64,000 nt of DNA, from assembly GCA_963764695.1 (NCBI GenBank), contig CAVXTW010000001.1, positions 620,001 through 684,000 of the forward strand. The letters are read 5' to 3'. Shown here piece by piece: positions 8,940 through 17,043 of this stretch. The notes under the pieces are model-generated. The model was not told where the DNA came from. It did not search any database and saw only the letters and a list, made by a program, of their open reading frames with translations. The number at the start of each line of letters is the position of its first letter. Within the stretch, counting starts at the first letter, position 1. Made by a program: the position numbers and the translations under genes. Origin of the DNA: DATFRY01 sp963764695 (GTDB lineage Bacteria; Myxococcota_A; Polyangia; Haliangiales; Haliangiaceae).

Positions 8940-10575
8940 CTATGCCTGCGGGGTGGGGACCAGCGAGACGCCGTTGCCGACCTTGGCAAGCGCGTCGCGC
9001 AAGAGGTCGCCGCCCGCCATCTGGGTGAAGTCCGGGATGGTGCGCTGCTGCTGCAGGGCGACCGGCTCACTGAACCGCTCGACCGTGGTGTCCGGCGTGC
9101 CGGTGACCGCGAGCCAGCGCTCGACCTGCGAGACGATCTCGGCGTCCAGGTTGAGCCGGCGCAGCGAGCCGGACAGGTTCCCGGCCTGGGAGGCCAGCCA
9201 CTGGATGATCTTCGAGCCGGACTGGGCCATGGTGCGCTGCCTGACGCTGTTGACCGCGCCGCCCAGGTACATGTTGCTGGCCCGCTCGACCAGCTGCCAG
9301 ATGTCGCGCACGCCGTAGGCCTGCACGATGTCGCGCGCCGACAGGTTGTCCTTGATCTGCTTGACCAGGTTCTGCAGCTCGATGGCGGCGAAGTGGGCCA
9401 GGCCGTAGCCGTGCAGCGAGAGGTTGACGGCCAGGTCGCGCCCGGACTTGAACACCTGCTCCTCGCTGGTGACCTTGCGCTCGGTGCTGTTTGCCTCGCG
9501 GCCGTGGTAGCTGACCGCCGCCAGGAAGCGGATCCAGAGATCATTGAACTCGCGGTTCGGCATCGCTTCCTCGACCGAGCCCTGGGCCAGGCCGAAGGAG
9601 CGGGCGTACAGGCCGCGGCGCTCGACCTCGTTGATCCGGTTGGGCGCCTGGCGGAAGTAGTCGTACAGGGCATCGCCGCCCTTGCCGCGCGAGACAGGCA
9701 GGGCGCCGTTCATGAACTGCTCGACCACCTTGTCCATCACCGAGAAGAACTTGAGCTCCTCGAGCATGGCGGAGAAGTAGATGGCCGAGAGCGCCATCAC
9801 GTTGTCCTTGATGATGTCCGCCTCGGTGTTCTCCTCGAGGTCCGGGAAATCGATGTCGATGGCCGACGACCGGCCCTCGATGGCCCCCGACAGAGACGTG
9901 GACAGGGCGCGCTCGAAGCGCGGTCCGAACTGCGAGTCGCCGGCGTTGATCCCCTCGCTGATCAGCTGGCGGCCGATCTCGGCCAGCTGGCGCGACCCGA
10001 ACTCGGCCTTCTGCATCCCGTTTCGCGCGATGGTCAACTTGTCGCGCAGGCGCGTGTACGTCTCGACGAAGACCGGCGCGTTGGTCTTGAACTCCTTGAC
10101 CGCCAGCACCATGTCTCCGACGAAGGGAGACGAGATGAGGACCTTGCTCTTGTCGGGCAGCTCGGTCCTGACGTCCGAGGAGCCGTTGAGCTGGAACGCC
10201 TGCTTGCCGAAGGTCGGGTCCTTGAAGCCCTCGGACAGGAGCAGGCCGGCGACGGTCAAGAACTGCAATCGCGCGTCGTCGGACGGCAGCCCGTCGAGCA
10301 GGTCCGCGACCGGCTTTCCGCCGTTGTCCCCGGTCGGCGCGGTCTTGGCCTTGTCCTCGAAGGCGAAGTCGCGCTGGAGCAGGAAGCGCATCGCGCTGTA
10401 GAAGAGGCGCTGGGTCTCGTTGGCCTCCTGGCGCTCCTTCCAGGCCCGGGTGATCCTGGTAGAAGCGCTGCTTGTCCCCGGGGTACTGGTCTTCCTTCGG
10501 CTCGGGACCGACCACCTGGAAGACGAGCAGGTCCTTGTACACGTCGCAGAGTTTGGGTGGAGCCTGGGCTACCAT
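8940..10575 (-). CDS. Uncharacterised helical operon protein with apparent 1-base frameshift
   Basis: From the ATG at 10575 one frame encodes MVAQAPPKLCDVYKDLLVFQ and about 20 more residues. The frame one base later then continues from near 10455 (ITRAWKERQEANETQRLFYS) to the stop at 8940. Joining the two frames by removing one G at ~10452-10457 gives one ~543-residue protein. Without the join the longest piece is 483 residues from an internal ATG at 10391. The product looks helical, and its C-terminal ~120 residues resemble the product at 3433-4320. The stop is 9 bases from the next gene, and the start overlaps the protease gene by 7. Sequencing error or true inactivation cannot be separated here. 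Confidence 0.65.
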
Positions 10576-12101
10576 TGATTTCGAGCCTCCTCTGACCTGG
10601 GGATTGCGTTGAAGCGACCGAGGCGGGTCGTTCCGTACCTGGCGGACGCCGCCAGGGAACCCCCAACCTCCTCGTCGGAATCGGAACTGGCGCGGATGAG
10701 CGTCTGGGCGGCGCGCAGCGACGCGGGCACGTCCAGGACGCCGGCCCCGCAGCCGCGCCCGTCGGCCCCGGCGGCGAACGGGGACGCGCCGCGCACAAGC
10801 AGATCGCGAACCATGAAGGCCGACAGCGGCACACCGTGGCGCGCGCCGGAGGCGATCAGCAGGGCGGCGGCGGCGGTCACGAACGGCGCCGCGAATGACG
10901 TGCCGGTGTCGTCCTCGTAGCCGCGCAGCGACGCGCAGTGGATGTGCTCGCCCGGAGCAGAGATCGCGACGTGCGCGCCGCGCGTCGAGAAGCGCGAGGG
11001 TGACCGGTCCTGGCCGACCGAGCCGACCGCGATGACGCCGGGCAGCGCCGCCGGCAGGTAGACGGTCGTGTCGCCGCTGTTGCCCGACGCGGCGACCAGG
11101 ACGCAGTCGCGCATCAGGGCGTAGCGGACCACCTCGACGTGCGGGGTCGGATCATCGGGCCGGAGCGCGGTCGCCGGGGTCCCGAACGACAGGTTGATGA
11201 CGCGTGCGCCCAGATCGACCGCGCACTTGACCGCCGCGTCGATGTCGGGGATGCCGCCGAGCGCGGTCGGGGCCTGCCGGTCGGTCATGCGTGCGCCGGC
11301 CAGCGCGCGCATCGGCAGGAGCTGCGCCGCGCCGGCCAGGCCGGGCGGGACGCCGATGCCGCGCGCGCCGATGATGCTGGCGCACGCGGTGCCGTGCCCC
11401 ATCTCGTCCTCCGGCGTGCGGTCGCGCGCGGAGTAGTCGCCGAACAGCACGACCCCGCGCGACACGTCGTCGCCCGGGAGGTTGACCAGGTCCATCCCGG
11501 CCCGGTAGCGCCCGATGAGCTCCGGGTGGCCGAGCGCGATCCCGCTGTCGACGATGGCGACGATGAGGGCGTTGTCCCCCGGCTCCATCACCAGCGCCTC
11601 GGCTGCGCCAATCAGGCGCTGGGCCCAGTCGGGCGCCGGGGGCGGTCGCGGTGCGCTGCGTGCGGGACCCGGCGCGTCGTCGGCGAACGGCGCCTCCGAC
11701 AGGTAGTGAGGGCAGGCCATCTCGACCGCGTCGTCCTCCGACAGCTCGGCGACCAGGTTGACGATGCTGGTCTCGGGCGCCACCTCCACGCGGAAGGTGC
11801 GCGACAGGCCGAGCGCCACCTCGTCGTCGTCGAAGCCGAGGTGCCGCTTGCCCGGCACGTCCACATGGCGGGCGGCGTGGAAGGCGCGGGTGACCCTCAT
11901 CGCCGGCGACAGCTTGCGGATGCGGCGGTCGACGGCGTCGTCGTCGAGACGGGGAAGGGCGAGCGACATGCCCAGCGCGACGTCGCCGTAGTGGGGCACG
12001 TCGTCCCGCTCGTCCTTGAGCCGGACCACGACCCGGCCGCGCAGGGCCAGGCGGCACGCCTCCGGCTGCCAGGGAATGCTGCGCGCGACCTGCGGCTTCA
12101 C
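10569..12101 (-). CDS. Subtilisin-like (S8) serine protease
   Basis: This 510-residue product starts at a GTG that overlaps the upstream stop (GTGA, 12098-12101). All S8 catalytic elements are present: Asp in IVDSGIALGHPE, His in DEMGHGTACAS, the oxyanion Asn in AASGNSGD, and Ser in DTGTSFAAPF. About 150 residues before the catalytic domain (VVVRLKDERDDV through MACPHYLSE) resemble an inhibitor-I9-type prodomain. No secretion signal precedes it, so it probably acts in the cytosol or is exported by other means. It sits directly after two Trypco-like proteins. In peptidase-centred conflict systems such domains accompany proteases, so it may be the effector or processing protease of the locus (inference). 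Confidence 0.93.
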   Translation of the reverse strand: MKPQVARSIPWQPEACRLALRGRVVVRLKDERDDVPHYGDVALGMSLALPRLDDDAVDRRIRKLSPAMRVTRAFHAARHVDVPGKRHLGFDDDEVALGLSRTFRVEVAPETSIVNLVAELSEDDAVEMACPHYLSEAPFADDAPGPARSAPRPPPAPDWAQRLIGAAEALVMEPGDNALIVAIVDSGIALGHPELIGRYRAGMDLVNLPGDDVSRGVVLFGDYSARDRTPEDEMGHGTACASIIGARGIGVPPGLAGAAQLLPMRALAGARMTDRQAPTALGGIPDIDAAVKCAVDLGARVINLSFGTPATALRPDDPTPHVEVVRYALMRDCVLVAASGNSGDTTVYLPAALPGVIAVGSVGQDRSPSRFSTRGAHVAISAPGEHIHCASLRGYEDDTGTSFAAPFVTAAAALLIASGARHGVPLSAFMVRDLLVRGASPFAAGADGRGCGAGVLDVPASLRAAQTLIRASSDSDEEVGGSLAASARYGTTRLGRFNAIPRSEEARNQW

Positions 12102-12907
12102 GGTACGTCTCCCGGGGGCGCGAGGCTGACCGCGCCGGTCTCCGCGCGGTGCCCGTTGCGCGCCGTGCCGGGCAGGGTGAAGTGGCCGGTCGCTCGCTCG
12201 CCGGCGGTCAGCACCTCGACCTGACCGGTCCGGTGGTGCTCGAGCGGCCGGACCAGGATCTGGTGCGGCGTGGCCTCGACGATCTCGACCGGCTCGCCGG
12301 CCAGGCGGACCTCGGTCTGCAGGCCGTCGTGCAGGTTCGCACCGTGGATGCACAGGAGCGTCTCGTCGCGGCGGTTGACCAGCTCCTGGCCGGTCACCAC
12401 CGGGCGCGACGACGCCCGCAGCGCCGCCTCCAGCTTGTTGACCGGGATGCCGATCATCATCTCGACCGCCTTGCGGTCGCGCGTCTCGCCCGACAGGCGG
12501 CGCAGCTGTCCGATGGTGCGCACGCCGAGGCGGCCCAGGCGGCGCTGCTCCTCTTCGGACAGATCGGCCGCCACGCCGATGTCCTCGACCGAGCGCGGAT
12601 CCGAGTCGTCCAGCGCCGACCAGGTGTTCTCCTCGATCATCGGCCGCGTGATGGTGGTGAACTCCAGGTGCACGGTGCTGGCGCCGATCTCGTTCGGCCC
12701 CGCGGTGCGCCACAGCACGCGGCCGCGCTCGTCGATCTCGACGAACACCTGGAGGTCGATCTTGAGATCGCGCAGCGCCCAGGTGAGTGGCCGGCCGGTG
12801 CGAGCCTTGACCACGAGGGAGTCCTGGGCGCGGTCGAGCTGCTCGCCGATCGCCTGGAGAAACTCCTCCACCGGGTAGCCCCTGCCGGCCGGGCGCAGCG
12901 GCGTCAC
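12098..12907 (-). CDS. Trypco-like / helix-hairpin-helix / IPT-like protein
   Basis: This 269-residue protein is coupled to both neighbours by 4-base overlaps. Residues ~12-90 (VEEFLQAIGEQLDRAQD, then DLKIDLQVFVEI and STVHLEFTTITR) resemble the trypsin-co-occurring (Trypco) domains described by the Aravind group. Residues ~115-150 look like a helix-hairpin-helix (LSEEEQRRLGRLGVRTIGQL). Residues ~185-250 look like an IPT/TIG-type beta domain (LLCIHGANLHDGLQTEVRL, then GQVEVLT). No enzyme motif is present. Its place between a second Trypco-like protein and the subtilisin suggests an adaptor or regulator of that protease. The domain assignments are from pattern memory and need profile searches. 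Confidence 0.75.
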   Translation of the reverse strand: MTPLRPAGRGYPVEEFLQAIGEQLDRAQDSLVVKARTGRPLTWALRDLKIDLQVFVEIDERGRVLWRTAGPNEIGASTVHLEFTTITRPMIEENTWSALDDSDPRSVEDIGVAADLSEEEQRRLGRLGVRTIGQLRRLSGETRDRKAVEMMIGIPVNKLEAALRASSRPVVTGQELVNRRDETLLCIHGANLHDGLQTEVRLAGEPVEIVEATPHQILVRPLEHHRTGQVEVLTAGERATGHFTLPGTARNGHRAETGAVSLAPPGDVP

Positions 12908-13137
12908 GGCTCACCTCGGTCCACGCGCAGGTGGAGCGTGCCGTGGACCTGCTCGATGCCGGTCCGCCAGCGTCCGCGCGGCAGCGAGGCGCCGAACTCG
13001 CCGCCGGCGAACCGGGTCTCTATCGGCAGCTCCAGCTCGACCGCCGCCACCGACAGCGCGATGCCGGACCCGGCGCCGCCGGCACCGTCCGGGACCGCGG
13101 CGACGAGGTCGGCGATGAGCTGGCCGAGCGGCGTCAC
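12904..13137 (-). CDS. Small Trypco-like protein
   Basis: This 77-residue product is overlapped by ATGA at both ends (13134-13137 and 12904-12907), which strongly supports it as a real gene. It starts with an amphipathic helix (LGQLIADLVAAV) and continues with three strands: IALSVAAVELELPIE, a PRGRWRTG turn, and HGTLHLRVD. This is the helix-plus-sheet layout expected of a stand-alone Trypco2-type domain and resembles the N-terminus of the next gene's product. It may be a subunit or inhibitor-like partner of the subtilisin two genes downstream (inference). Confidence 0.7.
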   Translation of the reverse strand: MTPLGQLIADLVAAVPDGAGGAGSGIALSVAAVELELPIETRFAGGEFGASLPRGRWRTGIEQVHGTLHLRVDRGEP

Positions 13138-14252
13138 GAGGTCTCGCCTCCCGTCGCCGGTGCGCCGGCCGGCGGCTTGGCCGGGGCCGCCTCCTCCTCT
13201 GTCTTCCAGCGCGCGTGCCGGTTGAGGAGCTGGATGGCGGCCGAATCGGCGAAGCGCTCCAGCGGGAAGGTCTGCGAGCTGAAGCGGATGCGTACCTCCC
13301 CGGTGAGGTTGGTCTTGACGCTCGCCTCGGCCTGGGCGTTCGCCTTGACCGTCTGCACCATCATGGTGGGCGTCGCCGCCGACACCTGTCGGCCGGCGAT
13401 GCTGGCGCCCTGCGCCATCGACGCCATCGCCAGCTCGACGTCGGTCTTGTCCCTGGCGACCGCGTAGATCTGGACCTTGGCCCGGATGTCGCCGTCGTTG
13501 ATCACGATGCGGTTGATCCCCATGAGGACCATCGTGGCCAGGGTCTGCAGGCGATCCTCGGCCAGGCGCTGCCGCCCGGAGTCGAGCAGCGGGCCCTCGG
13601 TGATCTCGGCGGTGAGCTCGGCGCCGCCCAGACCGAACTGCTCGAGCCAGGCCGGCGACTGCCCCTTCGCCGCCGGCGTCGGAGCCAGGCGCGGGCCGCC
13701 GCTCTTGCCCGGCGGCGGCGCCTCGATCCGGACGTCGGTCGGATAGCGCGAGGCCAGCCAGGAGCGGACCTGATCGGCGCTGACGTTGTCGCGCGCGAAC
13801 GCCTCCACAGACTGCGAGAGGCTGGCGACCAGATCGGCGTACTCGCGCAGCTGCTGGACGGTTGCGTCGACGATCGCCTGGAAGGTGCCGTGGATGAGCC
13901 CCGCGACGAAGCCGGGGAAGTTCACCGCCTCGACCTGCTCGGCGACGACCCGCCCGGCGGTGTCGACGTTGCGCGTCCTGGCCGGCGGAGCGGCCGGCGG
14001 TGCCGGTGCGGGAGGAGCGGCGCCACCGGCGGACGGCGCTCCGGCGGGGCCCGGGCCGCCGAGGTCGCGCTGGAGGTCGGCCGGCGTGGCCAGCCCGAGC
14101 GAGTAGGGATCCGCGCCGGAGCCGAGGATCTGCTCGATGCGGCCCAGGTCGTGGGCGAGGGCCCGCTGCTCGTCCGGTCCGAGCCGGCGGAACCCGGGGT
14201 TCTGCCGGAGCCTCCTGGTCGCCTCGAGGGCGAGTCTGGCCCGGTCCTCCAT
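13134..14252 (-). CDS. Paralogous operon protein 1 (unknown function)
   Basis: This 372-residue founding-position copy of the five-member family is separated from the other four by six genes. It has an N-terminal helical region (LRQNPGFRRLGPDEQRALAH), a DPYSLGLA motif at ~48-55, and a Pro/Ala-rich linker. The core at ~110 begins NFPGFVAGLIHGTFQAIVDA. The segment at ~230-250 reads LQTLATMVLMGINRIVI, and the C-terminal signature FSSQTFPLERF is followed by a Pro/Ala tail. It is 3 bases downstream of the lytic transglycosylase gene and ATGA-coupled to the small Trypco-like gene. No targeting signal is seen; function is unknown. Confidence 0.85.
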   Translation of the reverse strand: MEDRARLALEATRRLRQNPGFRRLGPDEQRALAHDLGRIEQILGSGADPYSLGLATPADLQRDLGGPGPAGAPSAGGAAPPAPAPPAAPPARTRNVDTAGRVVAEQVEAVNFPGFVAGLIHGTFQAIVDATVQQLREYADLVASLSQSVEAFARDNVSADQVRSWLASRYPTDVRIEAPPPGKSGGPRLAPTPAAKGQSPAWLEQFGLGGAELTAEITEGPLLDSGRQRLAEDRLQTLATMVLMGINRIVINDGDIRAKVQIYAVARDKTDVELAMASMAQGASIAGRQVSAATPTMMVQTVKANAQAEASVKTNLTGEVRIRFSSQTFPLERFADSAAIQLLNRHARWKTEEEAAPAKPPAGAPATGGETS

Positions 14253-14255
14253 CGG

Positions 14256-16778
14256 TCAGGGCGCCCTGGGCAGCTGGGCGAGCGCGGGGTCAGCGCGGAG
14301 CGCGCCGAGGCGCGTGTGGATGATGTGCCAGGTGTCGTCGACGCCGGCGCTTGCCGCGGCTCGCCGGCCGGCGTCCGCCACCATGAGATCGAGCATCTCG
14401 TCGCGGCCGGGAAGCGCGACCGGAGATCCGCCCCGCTCGCGCAGCGACCAGAGCAGCGCCGCGTGCGTGCGCGGCCCCCACACTCCGTCGGCGGCCGGCC
14501 ACTCGGCGCCGGCGTGGGACGGCGTCGACTGGAACGACCTGATGTCCTGAAAGCCGAGGTGGCGCAGCGCCGCGTCGCGCTGCGGCCGCGTCCTGATCGG
14601 GCTGACCGCGCGCAAGATCCAGACGATGGCGGCGCCCGGCCCCATGTGGATCGATCGGTCGAAGAACATCGCCTGCGCGCGCACGCTCGAGAGGTCGAGC
14701 CAGCCGAGCAGGGGGACGTACGGCGCGTAGTACTCCACGTCGGCGACCTCGCGCTGCGCCTCCTGGAACGGGCGCAGCTGGCCGGCTGCCCGGAAGACCG
14801 AGGTCCAGGGCGGCTCCCACAGGTGCGCCGGTGCGTTCGAGCCCGGGGGAACCACCGGCCGGATGCGGTCCTGCTCGGTGGTCGCGCAGGTGACGGTCAG
14901 CAGATCGGACCAGCCCGGGCCGAAGGTTAACGCGAACGCGACCTCGTCGCGGCGACGGCACGCGGTCAGCGCCTTGCCGAGTCCGCCGAACGCCTGGGCG
15001 AACTGGATGAACCCCCACGACAGACCGACGTGGCGCCTGCGGTAGAAGCCGGGGAGCCTGGGATTCTCGTACTCGGTGTCGGCGTTGATGGCGCTGTAGG
15101 CGGCGTCGCCGCTCTCGAGCGCGGCGACGTGGTGGATGATGCCGAGCCGCTGGCCGGCGTCGAGAGGCGCGCCGGTCTCCATGAGATCGCCGGCGGCCAT
15201 CCCGCTCGCCACCTCGTCCGGGAGATCCGGCTCGGGCGGAAACCCGTCGCTGTAGTCGGGGAAGCGGGCGCTCGTGGGTGTCGGCGCGGGCGGACCCTCC
15301 GCCACCGGGGCGTCGTGGGCCCGCGCGAGCGAGGCGCCACCGCCGCCCCAGCGTGCATCGGCGGGGCGCCCGAGCAACGGAGCCCGCGCCGCACGCGGTG
15401 GAGGCCGCCGCGCGATGTCGGGCGCGTCCTCGTAGCCATCCGGCTCCTGGCCGGACCAGCGGGCCAGCGCGGAGCCGAAGCGCGCGCCGCCGTAGCGTCC
15501 GTCGGGCCTTCCGTAGGCGGCCTGGGCGGCCGAGTCGGCGGCGCTTGCGGCCTTCGATCGGGCGGCGACGAGGATCTCGCTCACCTTGCCGGCCGCCTCG
15601 CCGACGGTGACCTCGCCGTCGCTGTTGCTGTCGAGCCCCCGGTTCTGCTCGTAGTACGCGTCTCCCTGCCGGAAGATGACGTGGGCGCTGCCCTTGCCGA
15701 TGCCTGCGGGCCACAGCACGGCCATGTAGGTGTCCTCGACCGTCTTGAGCGCGCCGCGACGGGGCTCGAGGTACTTCCAGACGTAGTCGAGCTGCTCCTC
15801 GGCCGTCATGGCGGCCAGCTTCTCGACGGTGGTGCCCAGCCCCTTCGCGGTGGCGGGCATGAACTGGATGAGCCCGGTCGCGCCGCTGCCGGCGCCGTTG
15901 CGCACCGACGGGCTGAAGGTGCCGCCGGTCTCGAAGCTCATGACCGCCATGAGATGGTTGGCGTCGACGCCCAGGTCCTCGGCGATCTCGTGGACCCGGT
16001 CCTTGAACTCCTCGCCGACGTTCTCGATGCCGCGGACCGGCAGGAACGCCAGCTTGCCGGCCGCCTCGGCCGCGGTGCGCCTGTCGTGCCGGCGGCTGGC
16101 CTCCTCGGCCCGGTTCTCGATCTCGCCCTTGCGGCTCGCCATGAGCTCGCGCGACCGGTCCTGATGGGACGGGTTGTCGCTCCACAGCGCGGCGTCGAAC
16201 CCGTCGTCGTACGCCAGCGCTCCGGCCGGGGCGGCGCCGCCGAGTCGCGCCGCCGCGGCGCTGCTCTCCGGCTGCGCAGGCCGCGCCGGCGTGCGGGCTC
16301 GCATCGCCTGATCGCCGCCCCAGGTGAGCATCTCGGGATCGACAGAGCCGTAGCGCGGGCCGGCTGGCGTCCTGTTCAGTCGGCCGCGGTCGAGCGAGCG
16401 CCCGGTGAAGTCCGGCGCGATCTGGATGCAGGGCGCGCGATCGATCGTATCCGGCGTGACCGTGAACAGCGGCTCCTCGCCGCGCGGCCCGCCATAGGTG
16501 CCGAGCGCGAAGTAGAGCCGGGTCGCGCCGGCGAAGCGGCACAGCTGCTGGGGCGGAATGATGTAGGTGGCCTGCCCGGCCGGCGCGCGCATCAGCCCGC
16601 CGGCGCGGCTGGTCGCGAAGTTCTGCGGTGTGCGGCGCGGCTGGTGGTCGACGTGAAACAGCTGCGGGTCGGTCGCGAACGCGACCTCGAACAGGCGCTG
16701 GGGCGGGACCTGGACGACGAAGGACGCCACCGGGAAACGCTCGGACACCATCGTGCGACAGGGAGTGATGCTGACCAT
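14256..16778 (-). CDS. Multidomain lytic transglycosylase with second lysozyme-like region
   Basis: This 840-residue protein is the first gene of the leftward operon. An ATG at 16778 with a GAGG just upstream is taken as start. Residues ~1-150 are an unrecognised N-terminal domain. Residues ~255-410 are an SLT-type transglycosylase: the catalytic Glu is Glu283 in SFETGGTFSP, followed by ATGLIQFMP. A DSNSDGEVTVGE EF-hand loop lies at ~383-394. Residues ~545-640 hold a second lysozyme/chitosanase-like region (AALESGDAAYSAIN, Glu555; then GLSWGFIQFAQAFGG). At ~760, DGVWGPRTHAAL matches a peptidoglycan-binding motif. No classical signal peptide is visible. It should cleave peptidoglycan; why it leads this operon is unknown. 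Confidence 0.88.
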   Translation of the reverse strand: MVSITPCRTMVSERFPVASFVVQVPPQRLFEVAFATDPQLFHVDHQPRRTPQNFATSRAGGLMRAPAGQATYIIPPQQLCRFAGATRLYFALGTYGGPRGEEPLFTVTPDTIDRAPCIQIAPDFTGRSLDRGRLNRTPAGPRYGSVDPEMLTWGGDQAMRARTPARPAQPESSAAAARLGGAAPAGALAYDDGFDAALWSDNPSHQDRSRELMASRKGEIENRAEEASRRHDRRTAAEAAGKLAFLPVRGIENVGEEFKDRVHEIAEDLGVDANHLMAVMSFETGGTFSPSVRNGAGSGATGLIQFMPATAKGLGTTVEKLAAMTAEEQLDYVWKYLEPRRGALKTVEDTYMAVLWPAGIGKGSAHVIFRQGDAYYEQNRGLDSNSDGEVTVGEAAGKVSEILVAARSKAASAADSAAQAAYGRPDGRYGGARFGSALARWSGQEPDGYEDAPDIARRPPPRAARAPLLGRPADARWGGGGASLARAHDAPVAEGPPAPTPTSARFPDYSDGFPPEPDLPDEVASGMAAGDLMETGAPLDAGQRLGIIHHVAALESGDAAYSAINADTEYENPRLPGFYRRRHVGLSWGFIQFAQAFGGLGKALTACRRRDEVAFALTFGPGWSDLLTVTCATTEQDRIRPVVPPGSNAPAHLWEPPWTSVFRAAGQLRPFQEAQREVADVEYYAPYVPLLGWLDLSSVRAQAMFFDRSIHMGPGAAIVWILRAVSPIRTRPQRDAALRHLGFQDIRSFQSTPSHAGAEWPAADGVWGPRTHAALLWSLRERGGSPVALPGRDEMLDLMVADAGRRAAASAGVDDTWHIIHTRLGALRADPALAQLPRAP

Positions 16779-17043
16779 GAGGACCTCGCGTGCGAAGAAG
16801 CGCCGCTACAGCGCCGTGCATCGCGGGTGCCAGGGACCGCGAAGCGGCAAGAGCGCGCGCGGGCGCGGCGCGCCACGACCGGACGTCTGGCCGCGAGTGT
16901 CCGCGGCGGCCGACCATGCCCGAGTGGCCATGCTCGATCGTGCAGACCGTGATCGAGAGGGCCGGCGAGCGGCGAGCGACGAGCCCGCCGGCGCCAGGAT
17001 GTGCGGGCACGCGACGTGCTCCTCGCCGGCGCGGAGGTCACAA
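16779..17043. promoter_or_regulatory. Divergent intergenic region of the peptidase/cell-wall island
   Basis: These 265 bases separate the leftward operon (start 16778) from the rightward amidase-caspase gene (start 17044). The region must carry promoters for both if they are transcribed separately. I see no clear -35/-10 pair or strong palindrome in this GC-rich stretch, so only the location supports the call. Confidence 0.35.
17033..17037 (+). promoter_or_regulatory. Ribosome binding site deciding the amidase-caspase start
   Basis: GGAGG lies 6 bases before the ATG at 17044. The open frame extends further upstream, but no such site precedes earlier start codons, so translation is placed here. 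Confidence 0.7.

Noticed and set aside
1..16778. Interpretation of the multi-paralogue operon as a contractile injection system or phage tail
   Set aside because: No sheath, tube, baseplate, AAA disassembly ATPase or spike protein is recognisable, although lysozyme-type domains are present.
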